Source: Paludibaculum fermentans (lineage in GTDB: Bacteria; Acidobacteriota; Terriglobia; Bryobacterales; Bryobacteraceae). Taken from it: a stretch of DNA of 64,000 nt. The notes under the pieces are model-generated. The model saw only the letters and a list, made by a program, of their open reading frames with translations. It searched no databases and had not been told where the DNA came from. This document shows, in pieces, positions 1-10,557 of this stretch (position 1 is the stretch's first letter; the number at the start of each line of letters is the position of its first letter). Location of the stretch: the NCBI RefSeq assembly GCF_015277775.1, contig NZ_CP063849.1:496001-560000 (forward strand), in the 5' to 3' direction. The position numbers and the translations under genes are program-made.

Positions 1-924
1 GGCGGCTACGACGACATGGTGCTGGCGAAGATGCAGATCCGGTCGCGCATCGAGGCCCAGAACGAGCAGCGCGAGAAGAAGATCGCCCAGTTGAATGAGT
101 TCATCGCGCGGTTCTCGGCCGGTACGCGGTCGAGCCAGGTGACATCGCGCAAGAAGGAAGTGGAACGGCTGCAGAACTCCGACCTGGCGCGTTCGAATAT
201 CCAACGGCCGTTCATCCGCTTCCAGATCGAGCGCCCCTCCGGCCGCCATCCGCTCGAGATCCAGGGCTTGTCGAAGTCGTACGACGATCTCAAGGTGATT
301 ACCAAGTTCTCGGCCAAGATCGCTCGCGGCGAGAAGATTGCATTGATGGGCCGCAACGGCTGCGGTAAGACCACGATGCTGCGCAGCGTGCTGCGCAATG
401 CGCCGGGCGGTGTCGATGAAGCGGACCGGGCGTTTGCGATCGACGCAGGCACCGTTACGTGGGGGCACGAGGTCTCGGTTGGCTACTTCGCGCAGGACCA
501 TCGCGAGTCGATCCAGCACGGGATGACGGTGATCGAGTGGCTCTACCAGTTCGACCCGCGCGCGTCGCAGGAAGAGTTGCGCGGGCTGCTGGGGCAGATG
601 CTGTTCAGCGGCGACGATGCGTTGAAGCCCACACAGGCCCTTTCGGGCGGCGAGGCGGCCCGCATCATCTTCTGCCGGCTGATGCTGCAGAAGCCGAATC
701 TGCTGGTGTTGGACGAACCCACCAACCACCTGGATCTGGAATCGATCAATGCGTTGAACATCGCGCTGCAGAAGTATGAGGGTACGGTGTTGCTGGTGAC
801 GCACGATCACGATGTGATCGAAGAAGTGGCGACGCGCATCTGGCACTTCGACCACGGCAAGATTGAAGACTTCCCGGGGACCTACGAAGAGTACCAGGCG
901 GCCCAGGCGCAGGAGAAAAAGTAA
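1..924 (+). CDS. ABC-F family ATPase, YbiT-like, C-terminal part (5' end outside window)
   Basis: The reading frame is open from the first base, so this is the C-terminal ~307 residues of a longer protein. Seen: a charged helical linker (residues ~8-60, rich in E/K/R), then a complete ATP-binding domain with Walker A GRNGCGKTT, signature LSGGE, Walker B LLVLDEPTNHLD and the switch histidine in LLVTHDHD. There are no membrane segments, which together with the linker marks the soluble ABC-F class, whose members act on the ribosomal E site rather than in transport. The order of motifs (YFAQDH, LLGQMLFSGDD, LQKPN) resembles E. coli YbiT. It ends 49 bases from the convergent M28 peptidase gene. 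Family call is firm; the exact subfamily is inferred. Confidence 0.93.
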   Translation, partial: GGYDDMVLAKMQIRSRIEAQNEQREKKIAQLNEFIARFSAGTRSSQVTSRKKEVERLQNSDLARSNIQRPFIRFQIERPSGRHPLEIQGLSKSYDDLKVITKFSAKIARGEKIALMGRNGCGKTTMLRSVLRNAPGGVDEADRAFAIDAGTVTWGHEVSVGYFAQDHRESIQHGMTVIEWLYQFDPRASQEELRGLLGQMLFSGDDALKPTQALSGGEAARIIFCRLMLQKPNLLVLDEPTNHLDLESINALNIALQKYEGTVLLVTHDHDVIEEVATRIWHFDHGKIEDFPGTYEEYQAAQAQEKK

Positions 925-946
925 GGGCCGGCAGATCGCCAGCCCT
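924..946 (+). terminator. Hairpin between convergent genes
   Basis: A 9-base inverted repeat (AGGGCCGGC / GCCAGCCCT, one mismatch) with a 5-base loop begins inside the ABC-F stop codon. There is no T tract, so it is only a candidate bidirectional terminator between the ABC-F gene and the convergent peptidase gene. Confidence 0.4.
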
Positions 947-972
947 CGCTTGCATTCAGTTGGTTGACGGGG

Positions 973-2550
973 CTAGTCGCGTCCCGGCTTCACCGGTTCC
1001 GGCATCTGCTCCTTCGTGAATCGCGGCAGCATCTCGTCGCGATTCGCCAGATGCCACACGGCTCCGGCGATGACGATCGACGCGTTCATCGCGTCCTCGG
1101 GCACGATGCGCTCATACGTATCCAGGTTGGTGTGCCACGTGGTGCCGAAATACTCGATCGGATCCTGGCCCAAGCCGATGCCCGCCAGGCCGGCCGCGTT
1201 GAATGACGTGCTGTCGGTGCCTCCGGTGCGGCGGCTTTTGCTGGCCGAGGCTCCGGCGACTCCGAGATCGGCAAACGGATCCAGCGCAGACTTCAGTACG
1301 TCGGCCGCTTCCTGCGGTCCGAAGACGTTGGCCATGCGCACACGGCCCGTACCGCTGTCGATGTTGAAATAGGCCACCAGCTTGCCGAACTCGGCCTTCG
1401 GCTCTTCGAACGTTCCGAAGTGCTCCTTCACATACGCCTGGGAACCCAGCAGGCCCTGCTCTTCCGCGCTCCAGAGAGCGATGCGGATGGTGCGGCGAGG
1501 CTTCTCGCCCAGCGACTGGATGAGACGCGCGGCCTCCATCATCATGGAGGAGCCGATGCCGTTGTCGGTCGCGCCGGTGGCGGAATGCCAGGAGTCCAGG
1601 TGGCCGCCCAGCATCACGACTTCGTCAGCCTTGTCGGTGCCGGGAATCTCGGCGACCACGTTATAGGTGGTCTTGCCCTCCGGGTAGACGTGGTTGGTGA
1701 TGTCGAACTCCATCTCCACCTTTTCGCCGTCGTCCAGCAGGCGGGCGATGCGGCCGTAGTCCTCGTTGCGCAGGACGACCGTGGGCACCACTTTGGCGAG
1801 GTCGTACGACCGGTTATTGAACGCGCGGACCATGCCGTGGGCCATGGCGGCGTCGTTCACCCGGACCAGGGCTCCGCCGGCGACCAGCCATTCGTCCAAC
1901 TGCGTGTTCACCTGGGCGGCGGTGAGCTTGCCGGGCTCGGGCTTGGCCGGAGGCGTGCGGTTGGGGCCGCCGGGTCCGCCGGGCCCGCCCTGTCCGGAGA
2001 GCCGGCGCTGCAGGGCTTCGTCATCCATGCGCTTGGCCACGGCGGTGAAGTTGACCGGCACCACGGTGGGCTTGCCCACCATGACGATCCGGCCGCTGAC
2101 CTTGTCCTTGTTGGCGGCAAGCCATGCGGTGAGTTCCTCCTGTGTGGGGGTCTTGGGCGGGTCCACCAAGACCGCCTGTGACTTCGCCGCGCCCTTGGTG
2201 GAAGGGGTCCACGAAAGAACCTCGAACACCAGGTTGTCCTTCACCGGGGCGGTGACGTAGCCGGAGGCGCGCTCGTTCAGCCAGCCAGGATGCCCGAAGT
2301 CCCACGACTCCAGGTGCGCATTCTTGAGGCCCCACTCCGTCATTTTGTCGCGAGCCCACTTAGCTGCCGCTTCGTGGTTGGGCGAGCCGGTCAGGCGCGG
2401 TCCGTAACGGTCCGTCAGCATGTGCAGGGTCTTCATCACCTGCGAGTTGGCGGCCTCTTCCTTGCGGAGCTTCTGGTTGACGTCCGAGTTGATACGCTCT
2501 TCGGCGGTAACGAGGAGAGCGCTGGCGAGTAGGAGCAGAGCGAGACGCAT
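973..2550 (-). CDS. Secreted M28-family zinc aminopeptidase
   Basis: A 525-residue protein with an N-terminal signal peptide (hydrophobic LALLLLASALLV, cleavage likely near residue 16), a middle region containing a Gly/Pro-rich loop, and a C-terminal M28 catalytic domain. Zinc and catalytic motifs seen are GGHLDSW (His, Asp), ATDNGIG (bridging Asp), SAEEQG (general-base Glu and Glu ligand), FNIDSGTG (Asp) and TWHTNLD (His). The domain between signal and catalytic core probably includes a PA-type insertion. It should hydrolyse N-terminal residues of peptides in the periplasm or outside the cell. It is divergent from the adenosine-kinase-family gene with 40 bases between starts. Specificity cannot be read from the sequence. 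Confidence 0.9.
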   Translation of the reverse strand: MRLALLLLASALLVTAEERINSDVNQKLRKEEAANSQVMKTLHMLTDRYGPRLTGSPNHEAAAKWARDKMTEWGLKNAHLESWDFGHPGWLNERASGYVTAPVKDNLVFEVLSWTPSTKGAAKSQAVLVDPPKTPTQEELTAWLAANKDKVSGRIVMVGKPTVVPVNFTAVAKRMDDEALQRRLSGQGGPGGPGGPNRTPPAKPEPGKLTAAQVNTQLDEWLVAGGALVRVNDAAMAHGMVRAFNNRSYDLAKVVPTVVLRNEDYGRIARLLDDGEKVEMEFDITNHVYPEGKTTYNVVAEIPGTDKADEVVMLGGHLDSWHSATGATDNGIGSSMMMEAARLIQSLGEKPRRTIRIALWSAEEQGLLGSQAYVKEHFGTFEEPKAEFGKLVAYFNIDSGTGRVRMANVFGPQEAADVLKSALDPFADLGVAGASASKSRRTGGTDSTSFNAAGLAGIGLGQDPIEYFGTTWHTNLDTYERIVPEDAMNASIVIAGAVWHLANRDEMLPRFTKEQMPEPVKPGRD

Positions 2551-2590
2551 ATGGAGTCAGGATAACTGACGCGATACCATATTCGTTGCC

Positions 2591-3073
2591 ATGGAACTGA
2601 AATCGGTCCGCCTGAGCATTCCCGAGGACGGCAACATTATTGTTGGTCAAAGCCACTTCATCAAAACGGTGGAGGATCTCTACGAAGCCATCGTCAATAC
2701 AGTGCCGCAGATGAAATTCGGCATCGCGTTCTGCGAAGCTTCCGGCGCGTGCCTCATCCGCGCCGACGGCAACGACGACGCCTTGAAAGCACTGGCGATC
2801 CAGAACGCCCAAGCCGTGGCGGCCGGCCACACGTTTGTCATCTGCATGCGCGAGGGGTATCCCATCAACCTGCTGTCCCGTATCAAGGACGTGCCGGAGG
2901 TGGTGGGCCTGTTCTGCGCGACGGCCAATCCGGTGGAAGTGATTGTGGCCGAATCGGAGCAGGGCCGCGGCGTGTTGGGTGTCATCGACGGCGAGAAGCC
3001 GAAGGGCGTCGAGGGTCCGGACGATATCGAGTGGCGGCATGGCCTGCTGCGCAAGATCGGGTACAAACGGTAA
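2591..3073 (+). CDS. Adenosine-specific kinase family protein
   Basis: A 160-residue cytoplasmic protein matching the small conserved family annotated as adenosine-specific kinase (Pfam Adenosine_kin, formerly DUF355). Recognised stretches include the start [56 protein letters not shown] and the C-terminal [15 protein letters not shown]. Length is typical for the family. Biochemical evidence for the family rests on few proteins, so the adenosine phosphotransfer role is taken from the family name rather than from catalytic residues visible here. It stands alone, divergent from the M28 gene. Confidence 0.85.
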   Translation: MELKSVRLSIPEDGNIIVGQSHFIKTVEDLYEAIVNTVPQMKFGIAFCEASGACLIRADGNDDALKALAIQNAQAVAAGHTFVICMREGYPINLLSRIKDVPEVVGLFCATANPVEVIVAESEQGRGVLGVIDGEKPKGVEGPDDIEWRHGLLRKIGYKR

Positions 3074-4939
<1,866 letters not shown>

Positions 4940-4966
4940 TTTTCGACGACGTTTGGCTTGACCGCC

Positions 4967-7615
4967 TTACTCCTGCCTCAGCGCCGACATGGGATCCACC
5001 CGTGCCGCGCGCCAGGCGGGCAGGATGCAGGCCGCCATGGCGACGCTGAGGAACAACGCGCTCACGCTAAACAACGTGAGCGCGTCCATTGCAGAGGTCG
5101 CGAAGAGCATGGATTGCAGGAACCGCGCCAGGGCCAGCGCGCCCACGAAGCCGGCGCCCAAACCTGCCAGCACGGGCAGAGAGCCGCCTCCCACCACGAG
5201 CCGCATCAGGTCGCCGCGAGTTGCTCCCATTGCTGCGCGGATCCCCATCTCCTGCGTGCGCCGGGCCGTCACGAACGAGAGGACTCCGTAGATGCCCGCG
5301 CACGCCAGCAGTAATGCCAGCACGGCGAAACCGCCCAGCAGCAGCGCCGGCAGACGGCGGTCCATCACCGTTTCCTCCTTCATTTGTGCGACCGTCATGG
5401 GCCGGTCCAGCACCTGATTCCTGTCGACGCGCCAGACGGCAGCCTGCAGCGACTTGATCAGAGCCGATGGATCGCCGCTGCCGCGGGCAACCACGCCAAG
5501 GCCGATTACGGGCACTTGGGCGAAGGCCGCATAGCAGCCGTCATCGGTGGCGGTGTCGAGGCCATTGCTTTTCTCGCTGCTCACCACGCCGACAATCTCC
5601 CAGGAGACCTCCTCGCCGATTTCGCGGCGCGAGGGCAGCAGACGGTTGGCGACGATACGTTGGCCAATCGGGTTCTGGCCCTTCATGTAACTGCGCACGA
5701 ACGAATCGTTCACGACAATCACCGGCGGGCCTCCAGCGACGTCCTGCTCAGTCAGGACGCGGCCGGCGATGAGGCGCAGGCGCAAGGCGGGGAAGTAGCC
5801 GGGCGTGACGACCTTGAATCCAATCGAGCGGTTCTCGCGGGCTTTGCCCGGGAAGTGGAAGGGCATTCCGTCGCCCCAGCCCTGCAAGGGCAGGGCACTG
5901 GCCAGGGCGGCCTCCTGGATTCCGGGCAGGCTGCGCGCCTCTTCCACAAGCTGGTTCGCATAACGAATCAGTTGTTCCGCCTCTGGTTTCCCCTGCCGGT
6001 CCTGGGGCAGGTAGCCGGCCACCACTCCGGTTTCATCGAAGCCGACGTCGACATTCAGCAGCCGGTGCAAGCTGCGCATCAGCAGGCCGCCGCCCGTGAG
6101 CAGGATAAACGCCATGGCCACCTGAACGGCGACAAACCACTGCCGGGCCAAGAACTTGCCGCGGCTGGCCGAGCCGCCGCGTCCGCCTTCCTTCAACGCT
6201 TCCGCCGCACTGCCGCGAGCTGCCTGAATCGCAGGCGCCAGGCCGAACGCCATGCCGGTGAGAACGGTGGCAGCGGCCAGGAACAGCAGGACGCGCCCGT
6301 CCAGCGCAATGCTGGATTCGTTGGGGAAGTAGTAGGGCGGCAGCACGCTCTGGATCCATCTCAGCAGCCCCGCGCCCAGACCGACGCCGAGCAGGGCGCC
6401 GACCGAAGACAGCAACAGGCTCTCCGTCAGCAGCATGCGGACCATGCGGCCGCGGCCCGCGCCCAGGGCCATGCGGAGCGCGATTTCTCTTGAGCGTAGT
6501 GTCGAGCGCGCCATCAGCAGGTTCGCCAGATTCGCACAGCCGATGAGCAGGACGGCCAGCACCGCGGACATCAGGATCACCAGCGTGCTGCGCATCTGCT
6601 GGCCCACCAGGCGGTCGAGATAGCGGTCGACTGTAGCACTCCAGCCAGTCTTGCCGACCGCCGGGTAGAGGTCTGCGATGTGTGTGGCCAGCGTTTCCAT
6701 CTCTGACCGCGCCTGCTCGATGGAGACGCCGGCTCGCAGGCGCGCCACCACGCGCAGGTAGTGATAGTTGCGGGCGGCATCCGGCGCCAGCACCAGCGGT
6801 ACGAACAGATCCGGCCAGCCGCGATCATACTCCGTGCCGCCCGGCAGCACGCCGATGACGGTGTAGGAGCTGCCATTCAAGCTAACCTGCCGGCCTACGA
6901 CGCCGGGCTCTCCGCCGAAGACGCCTTGCCAGAGCCGGTTGGTCAGCACGACTACCTTGTCTTTGCCTGGCTCGTCTTCCTCCCTGGCAAAGGTGCGCCC
7001 CAGGGCCGCGCGGGCGCCGAACACGTCGAAATAAGGCGCCGAGACGGTTTGTGCATGCAGGGAACGCGGCTCCCCTCCGCCGGTAAAGCTCATGCTGCCG
7101 TCCGTCAGAGCGGCCATCGCTTCGAACGAATGGCTCTGCTTCGCCCAATCCCGGAAGTTGCCACCAGAAACACCGTTTCGCTGGTAGCCGGGCGGTTTCT
7201 CCCAGATCTGCACAATGCGCTCGGGCTCCGGATAACTTGAGGGTTTCAGCAGGACTCCGTCCACGAGGCTGAAGATAGCGGCGTTCGCGCCCAGGGCGAG
7301 CGCGATGGTGAGTACGGCGAAGAACGTGAAGCCCGGACTCTTGCGCAGCACGCGGGCGGCGTAGCGCAGATCCTGCAGAAGCGTCTCAATGCTGGAACCC
7401 ATGCGTGCATCCCTCACTTTCTCTTTAACCTGTTCCAAACCCTCATATTCCAGACGGGTGGCTCTCAGCGCCGCTTCTCGGGATTGGCCCTTTCCCATGC
7501 GGCGCTCCACGTGGATCTCGAAGTAGGTGCGGACCTCTTCGTCGAGGTCATCTTCCACCTGGCGGCGGCGTAGGAGACCGCTCAGCAGGGCGCGCGTGCG
7601 GCTGGTCCAGCTCAC
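4967..7615 (-). CDS. ADOP-family ABC permease (MacB-like, FtsX domains), with PadR-type N-terminal extension
   Basis: An 882-residue permease of the type called acidobacterial duplicated orphan permease. Order: a charged cytoplasmic N-terminal domain (~1-85, [18 protein letters not shown] and [17 protein letters not shown]); a first transmembrane helix ([26 protein letters not shown]); a MacB-type periplasmic domain (~130-300); three helices of an FtsX core ([35 protein letters not shown]); a second periplasmic domain; and a final FtsX core ([22 protein letters not shown]) ending MSALRQE. No ATPase gene accompanies it. It starts with GTG three bases after the padR stop codon, so the two genes are co-transcribed and probably translationally coupled. 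Substrate unknown. Confidence 0.9.
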   Translation of the reverse strand: MSWTSRTRALLSGLLRRRQVEDDLDEEVRTYFEIHVERRMGKGQSREAALRATRLEYEGLEQVKEKVRDARMGSSIETLLQDLRYAARVLRKSPGFTFFAVLTIALALGANAAIFSLVDGVLLKPSSYPEPERIVQIWEKPPGYQRNGVSGGNFRDWAKQSHSFEAMAALTDGSMSFTGGGEPRSLHAQTVSAPYFDVFGARAALGRTFAREEDEPGKDKVVVLTNRLWQGVFGGEPGVVGRQVSLNGSSYTVIGVLPGGTEYDRGWPDLFVPLVLAPDAARNYHYLRVVARLRAGVSIEQARSEMETLATHIADLYPAVGKTGWSATVDRYLDRLVGQQMRSTLVILMSAVLAVLLIGCANLANLLMARSTLRSREIALRMALGAGRGRMVRMLLTESLLLSSVGALLGVGLGAGLLRWIQSVLPPYYFPNESSIALDGRVLLFLAAATVLTGMAFGLAPAIQAARGSAAEALKEGGRGGSASRGKFLARQWFVAVQVAMAFILLTGGGLLMRSLHRLLNVDVGFDETGVVAGYLPQDRQGKPEAEQLIRYANQLVEEARSLPGIQEAALASALPLQGWGDGMPFHFPGKARENRSIGFKVVTPGYFPALRLRLIAGRVLTEQDVAGGPPVIVVNDSFVRSYMKGQNPIGQRIVANRLLPSRREIGEEVSWEIVGVVSSEKSNGLDTATDDGCYAAFAQVPVIGLGVVARGSGDPSALIKSLQAAVWRVDRNQVLDRPMTVAQMKEETVMDRRLPALLLGGFAVLALLLACAGIYGVLSFVTARRTQEMGIRAAMGATRGDLMRLVVGGGSLPVLAGLGAGFVGALALARFLQSMLFATSAMDALTLFSVSALFLSVAMAACILPAWRAARVDPMSALRQE

Positions 7616-7618
7616 GGT

Positions 7619-7951
7619 TCAGGACTCCTCGGCCAGAACCTGGTTGACGGCCGTGAAGACTTTCCGCCAGTTCCGCTTCTCCACCGTCAACTGGGCGCGG
7701 CCTTCTGGAGTGAGCGAGTAGAACTTGGCCCGGCGGCCGCTCTCCAAGGTGCCCCATTCGCCTTCGAGCCAGCCCTTGTCGGCGAGGCGGTGCAGGGCAG
7801 GGAACAGGGACCCGGGGCCGACAACAAACACGCCGTTGGTTACCTGCTCGATCCGGTCGGAGATGCCGACGCCGTGCAGGGGGCCGTGTTCGACGGTGCG
7901 CAGGATGAGGAGGTCGAGGGTGCCTTGCAGCAGCTCGGCGGGCTTTGACAT
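7619..7951 (-). CDS. PadR-family transcriptional regulator
   Basis: A 110-residue winged-helix repressor. Seen: ELLQGTLDLLILRTVEHGPLHGVGISDRIEQ (helices 1-2), then GPGSLFPALHRLADKGWLEGEW (recognition helix and wing) and GRRAKFYSLTPEGRAQL. The open frame continues to 7987, but the upstream 12 codons are made of the TCGATA operator repeats, and family members start MSKPAELLQGTLD, so ATG 7951 was chosen. It is the first gene of an operon with the downstream permease (3-base gap). PadR proteins usually repress their own operon until a ligand binds; the operator next to the start codon fits autoregulation. Confidence 0.9.
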   Translation of the reverse strand: MSKPAELLQGTLDLLILRTVEHGPLHGVGISDRIEQVTNGVFVVGPGSLFPALHRLADKGWLEGEWGTLESGRRAKFYSLTPEGRAQLTVEKRNWRKVFTAVNQVLAEES

Positions 7952-7954
7952 GGG

Positions 7955-7980
7955 TCGATAATATCGATAGTCGATATCGA
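7955..7980 (-). promoter_or_regulatory. TCGATA-repeat operator in front of padR
   Basis: Immediately upstream of the padR start codon lie overlapping palindromes: TCGATAATATCGA (7955-7967, near-palindrome), TATCGATA (7962-7969, perfect) and TCGATATCGA (7971-7980, perfect). This AT-rich block stands out from its GC-rich surroundings. Position and symmetry suggest the binding site of the adjacent PadR repressor, overlapping the core promoter. Confidence 0.65.
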
Positions 7981-8086
7981 CGGTCAATAGGAACCGAAGA
8001 ACGTTACATTCGTTGCCAGGCGTAGCGGGGCAGGGCCGCCTCCGTTGTCACGTTGGCTTTCCCGCCCCGATTTATCCGTGGATGCG

Positions 8087-8560
8087 TCAAGCCTGCGCGT
8101 GGGCCGCCTCCAATGCAGCAATGTCCATCTTCTTCATCTGGAGCATCGCCTGCATCACCCGGCCCGCTCTCTTCGGATCGGGGTCCCCCATCAGACGGCC
8201 CAGGCACTCCGGGATGACCTGCCATGACAAACCGAACTTGTCTTTCAGCCAGCCGCATTGGCTCTCTTCGCCGTCTTCCGTCAGCGCGTCCCAGAACTTG
8301 TCCACCTCGGCTTGAGTCTTGCAGTGGATGGTGAACGAGACCGCCTCAGTGAACTTGTACTTGGGTCCTCCGTTGAGACCAATGAACGGCCGGCCATCCA
8401 GTTCGAATTTGACGAGCATCGCGCTGCCCGCGGGACCAGGACCTGCGTCGCCATACCGTGAAACATGCAGGATCCGGGAGTTCTCGAACAGGGAAACGTA
8501 CAGGTTCGCAGCCTCTTCGGCCCGGCCGTCGAACCAAAGAAATGGAGTGATCTTGTTCAT
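8087..8560 (-). CDS. VOC-superfamily (PhnB-like) protein
   Basis: A 157-residue protein of the vicinal-oxygen-chelate fold, in the group often annotated PhnB or 3-demethylubiquinone-9 methyltransferase-like. Seen: MNKITPFLWFDGRAEEAANLYVSLF, then a second beta-alpha-beta module with NGGPKYKFTEAVSFTIHC and the conserved C-terminal block GWLKDKFGLSWQVIP. Typical length. Family members bind small ligands or metals, but the catalytic identity is not predictable and the methyltransferase label is historical. It lies 18 bases downstream of the 9049 membrane-protein gene on the same strand, so the two may be co-transcribed. Confidence 0.88.
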   Translation of the reverse strand: MNKITPFLWFDGRAEEAANLYVSLFENSRILHVSRYGDAGPGPAGSAMLVKFELDGRPFIGLNGGPKYKFTEAVSFTIHCKTQAEVDKFWDALTEDGEESQCGWLKDKFGLSWQVIPECLGRLMGDPDPKRAGRVMQAMLQMKKMDIAALEAAHAQA

Positions 8561-8578
8561 GTGTGTGGTTCTCCTTGA

Positions 8579-9049
8579 CTAGTAATCAGTTGAGTTCGGG
8601 TCCGGCCCGTTAAGCATGCTGGGGCTTGTGATCGAGTCGGCTTGTCCACGCGACCGCATCAGGAACAGCCAGGCGCCCGCCCAGGAACACGGCAGCGAGC
8701 TGAGAGCGAGCAGCACGGGGTACCAGTGGGGTCCAAACTCCGGCCCCTTGTCCCAGGTCACGACAGCGCCGAAGGTGGAGACGAGCAAGCCGGCACCGCC
8801 CATCACGGTCGCCTGCGGCATCACCCAAGTCGGAGCCAGCCACGACGTCAGATAGCTGCCCGCGATCGCGAACAGGCAGCGGTAGGCGAGGGCGAAGGCG
8901 AAGAGCGGGTCGGACATCCGCTGGCCCATCGCGGGAAAGATCCCCGTTGAGTGAAAGAGCAGGTCGGCGGCAGTGGACGTCACCACGACGAAGACAAAAC
9001 CGGCGAAGATGGCGCCGGCGCGCCGGGTTTTCGAAGTAGTCGAGTTCAT
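8579..9049 (-). CDS. Four-helix membrane protein, unknown function
   Basis: A 156-residue protein with about four transmembrane helices: GAIFAGFVFVVVTSTAADLLF, PLFAFALAYRCLFAIAGSYLTSWL, VMGGAGLLVSTFGAVVTW and WYPVLLALSSLPCSWAGAWLFL. A strong AAGGAGA site sits 7 bases before ATG 9049, which decides this start over the longer open frame. The N-terminal helix carries STAADLLFH, a polar motif seen in small acidobacterial integral membrane proteins, but I do not recognise a named function. It is likely co-transcribed with the VOC gene, and divergent from the XRE regulator at 9337. Confidence 0.75.
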   Translation of the reverse strand: MNSTTSKTRRAGAIFAGFVFVVVTSTAADLLFHSTGIFPAMGQRMSDPLFAFALAYRCLFAIAGSYLTSWLAPTWVMPQATVMGGAGLLVSTFGAVVTWDKGPEFGPHWYPVLLALSSLPCSWAGAWLFLMRSRGQADSITSPSMLNGPDPNSTDY

Positions 9050-9301
9050 GGAATGTTCTCCTTGCGACGACGGCCTGTGAATTGCGCGATGAGCCCGGTG
9101 GACTCTCTGGATCCTACTGCACAGTCGAATCCGGTCCGTCGAATTCGACATCCTCCCTCGAGAATCGCGGAATAAATCTCGCTGTCCGGTCTCTCGAAGA
9201 ACGGCAGGGTGCTCGAACCCAACCGGTGGACGGGGCTTACCGGGTCCGAGGCCGGCCGCGAGCGTGGCTACCGGCTGACGGAGGAGGGGCAATCTCGTTA
9301 C

Positions 9302-9336
9302 TTGCGAGAATCTCAAATTAGAGATACAATCTCTAA
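9302..9336 (+). promoter_or_regulatory. Leaderless-type promoter with perfect inverted-repeat operator for the XRE-cupin gene
   Basis: A -35-like TTGCGA (9302-9307) and a -10 TACAAT (9325-9330) are separated by exactly 17 bases. The expected transcription start falls at or next to the ATG at 9337, so the transcript would have little or no leader, and there is no Shine-Dalgarno sequence. A perfect 8-base inverted repeat with 3-base spacer (TTAGAGAT / ATCTCTAA, 9318-9336) contains the -10 and touches the start codon, as an autoregulatory operator would. Confidence 0.6.
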
Positions 9337-9924
9337 ATGGAGACGTCACAGCTCCTCGAATCCTCCACCGATCCCATCGAACAGCGCATCGCGAAACGCC
9401 TCTCCAGCCTGCGCGCCGAGCACGGCTGGTCCCTGGAGGCGCTGGCGGAACGCACGGGCATCAGCCGCGCCAGCCTGTCGCGGCTGGAACGTTCGGAACT
9501 CAGCCCCACTGCTGCCATGCTGGGGCGCCTGTGCTCCGCCTTCGGCTGGACGCTGTCCCGGCTCATGGCCGATGTCGAAACGAAGCCCGCGAATCTGGTC
9601 CCGGCCGCGAACCAGACTGACTGGACGGATCCCGAGAGTGGATACCACCGACGGGCCGTCTCGCCGCCAGCACCGGGCCTGCGCGGCGAACTGGTAGAAG
9701 TCCGCATTCCAGTGGGAGCCACTGTTTCCTTCGCCACCGCGCCGGTCCATGGGCTGGAGCACCACCTGTGGATGCTCGACGGCTGGCTGCAGTTGGAGGT
9801 CGACGGGACCGTCTTTGACCTGCGCAGCGGCGACTGCCTGCGTTATCTCCTCACCGGACCGACTCGCTTCCGGTGCGCGGGCCGCCGGGAAGCCCGCTAC
9901 CTGATCGCGATGGTGCACCCATGA
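9337..9924 (+). CDS. XRE-family transcriptional regulator with C-terminal cupin domain
   Basis: A 195-residue regulator. Residues ~15-72 form an XRE helix-turn-helix (RIAKRLSSLRAEHGWSLEALA, then the recognition segment TGISRASLSRLERSELSPT). Residues ~110-190 form a small cupin beta-barrel (ELVEVRIPVGATVSF, HHLWMLDGWLQLEVDG, LRSGDCLRY). Such XRE-cupin proteins sense a small molecule through the barrel. The gene overlaps the following acetyltransferase by 4 bases (ATGA), so the two are translationally coupled. The promoter abuts the start codon and contains a perfect palindrome, pointing to self-regulation. Confidence 0.9.
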   Translation: METSQLLESSTDPIEQRIAKRLSSLRAEHGWSLEALAERTGISRASLSRLERSELSPTAAMLGRLCSAFGWTLSRLMADVETKPANLVPAANQTDWTDPESGYHRRAVSPPAPGLRGELVEVRIPVGATVSFATAPVHGLEHHLWMLDGWLQLEVDGTVFDLRSGDCLRYLLTGPTRFRCAGRREARYLIAMVHP

Positions 9925-10478
9925 CAAAGACGCCCATTCAGATCGCGGAGTGGCGGCCGGAGCTCCTGGACGATGCCGCGGTGGGGCGCGACCTCACGAT
10001 GCTGGCGGAAGTGCTGCGGGCAGTGGTCTATGGCGGAGCAGGAGTCAGTTTCTTCGTGCCCTTCTCACTGGACGATGCACGCGCCTTCTGGACCGCGAAC
10101 GTTCTGGCCGGCGCGCGGGCAGGCACCCGGCGTGTGCTGGTGGCGCGCCAGGCAGAACGGATCGTCGGAACCGTGCAGCTCAATCTGGCTGTGCCGCCCA
10201 ATCAGCAGCACCGGGCGGATGTCGCGAAGCTGCTGGTCCATCCCGAGGCGCGCCGGCAGGGCATCGCGCGAGCGCTGATGCTTGCTGTGGAGCCAATCGC
10301 TCGCGCGGAAGGCCGGAGCCTGCTGACTCTCGACACCGTCTCGCGGAGCAACGCCGAAACTCTCTACCTGGAACTCGGCTACATCGCCGCCGGGTTCATC
10401 CCACGCTATGCCCGTGGGTCGCTGACGCCAGACCTGGAGGATACCACCATCATGTATAAGGAGCTTGGGCCGGCGTAA
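9921..10478 (+). CDS. GNAT-family N-acetyltransferase
   Basis: A 185-residue acetyltransferase. Seen: beta-strand and motif A region VAKLLVHPEARRQGIARALM (acetyl-CoA pyrophosphate loop R-R-Q-G-I-A), followed by GRSLLTLDTVSRSNAETLYLELGYIAAG, the common C-terminal GNAT pattern. The start ATG 9921 overlaps the stop of the XRE-cupin regulator (ATGA), so the regulator probably controls this enzyme. The arrangement (regulator plus acetyltransferase) is often linked to antibiotic or amine detoxification, but the substrate is unknown. Confidence 0.88.
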   Translation: MTKTPIQIAEWRPELLDDAAVGRDLTMLAEVLRAVVYGGAGVSFFVPFSLDDARAFWTANVLAGARAGTRRVLVARQAERIVGTVQLNLAVPPNQQHRADVAKLLVHPEARRQGIARALMLAVEPIARAEGRSLLTLDTVSRSNAETLYLELGYIAAGFIPRYARGSLTPDLEDTTIMYKELGPA

Positions 10479-10557
10479 CCGGCGCCGGACGTGCCCCGGC
10501 TCCAGGACAGTCCCGGCCGCCTACGGCTGCTTTGTCCGTAAGCCAATGGGCCCGCGG

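Noticed and set aside
9209-9330. Plus-strand frame with GRERGYRLTEEGQ, reminiscent of the end of a PadR/MarR wing
   Set aside because: Only about 15 residues match, no start or helix-turn-helix precedes it, and the frame runs into the XRE promoter. Probably chance or a tiny relic.
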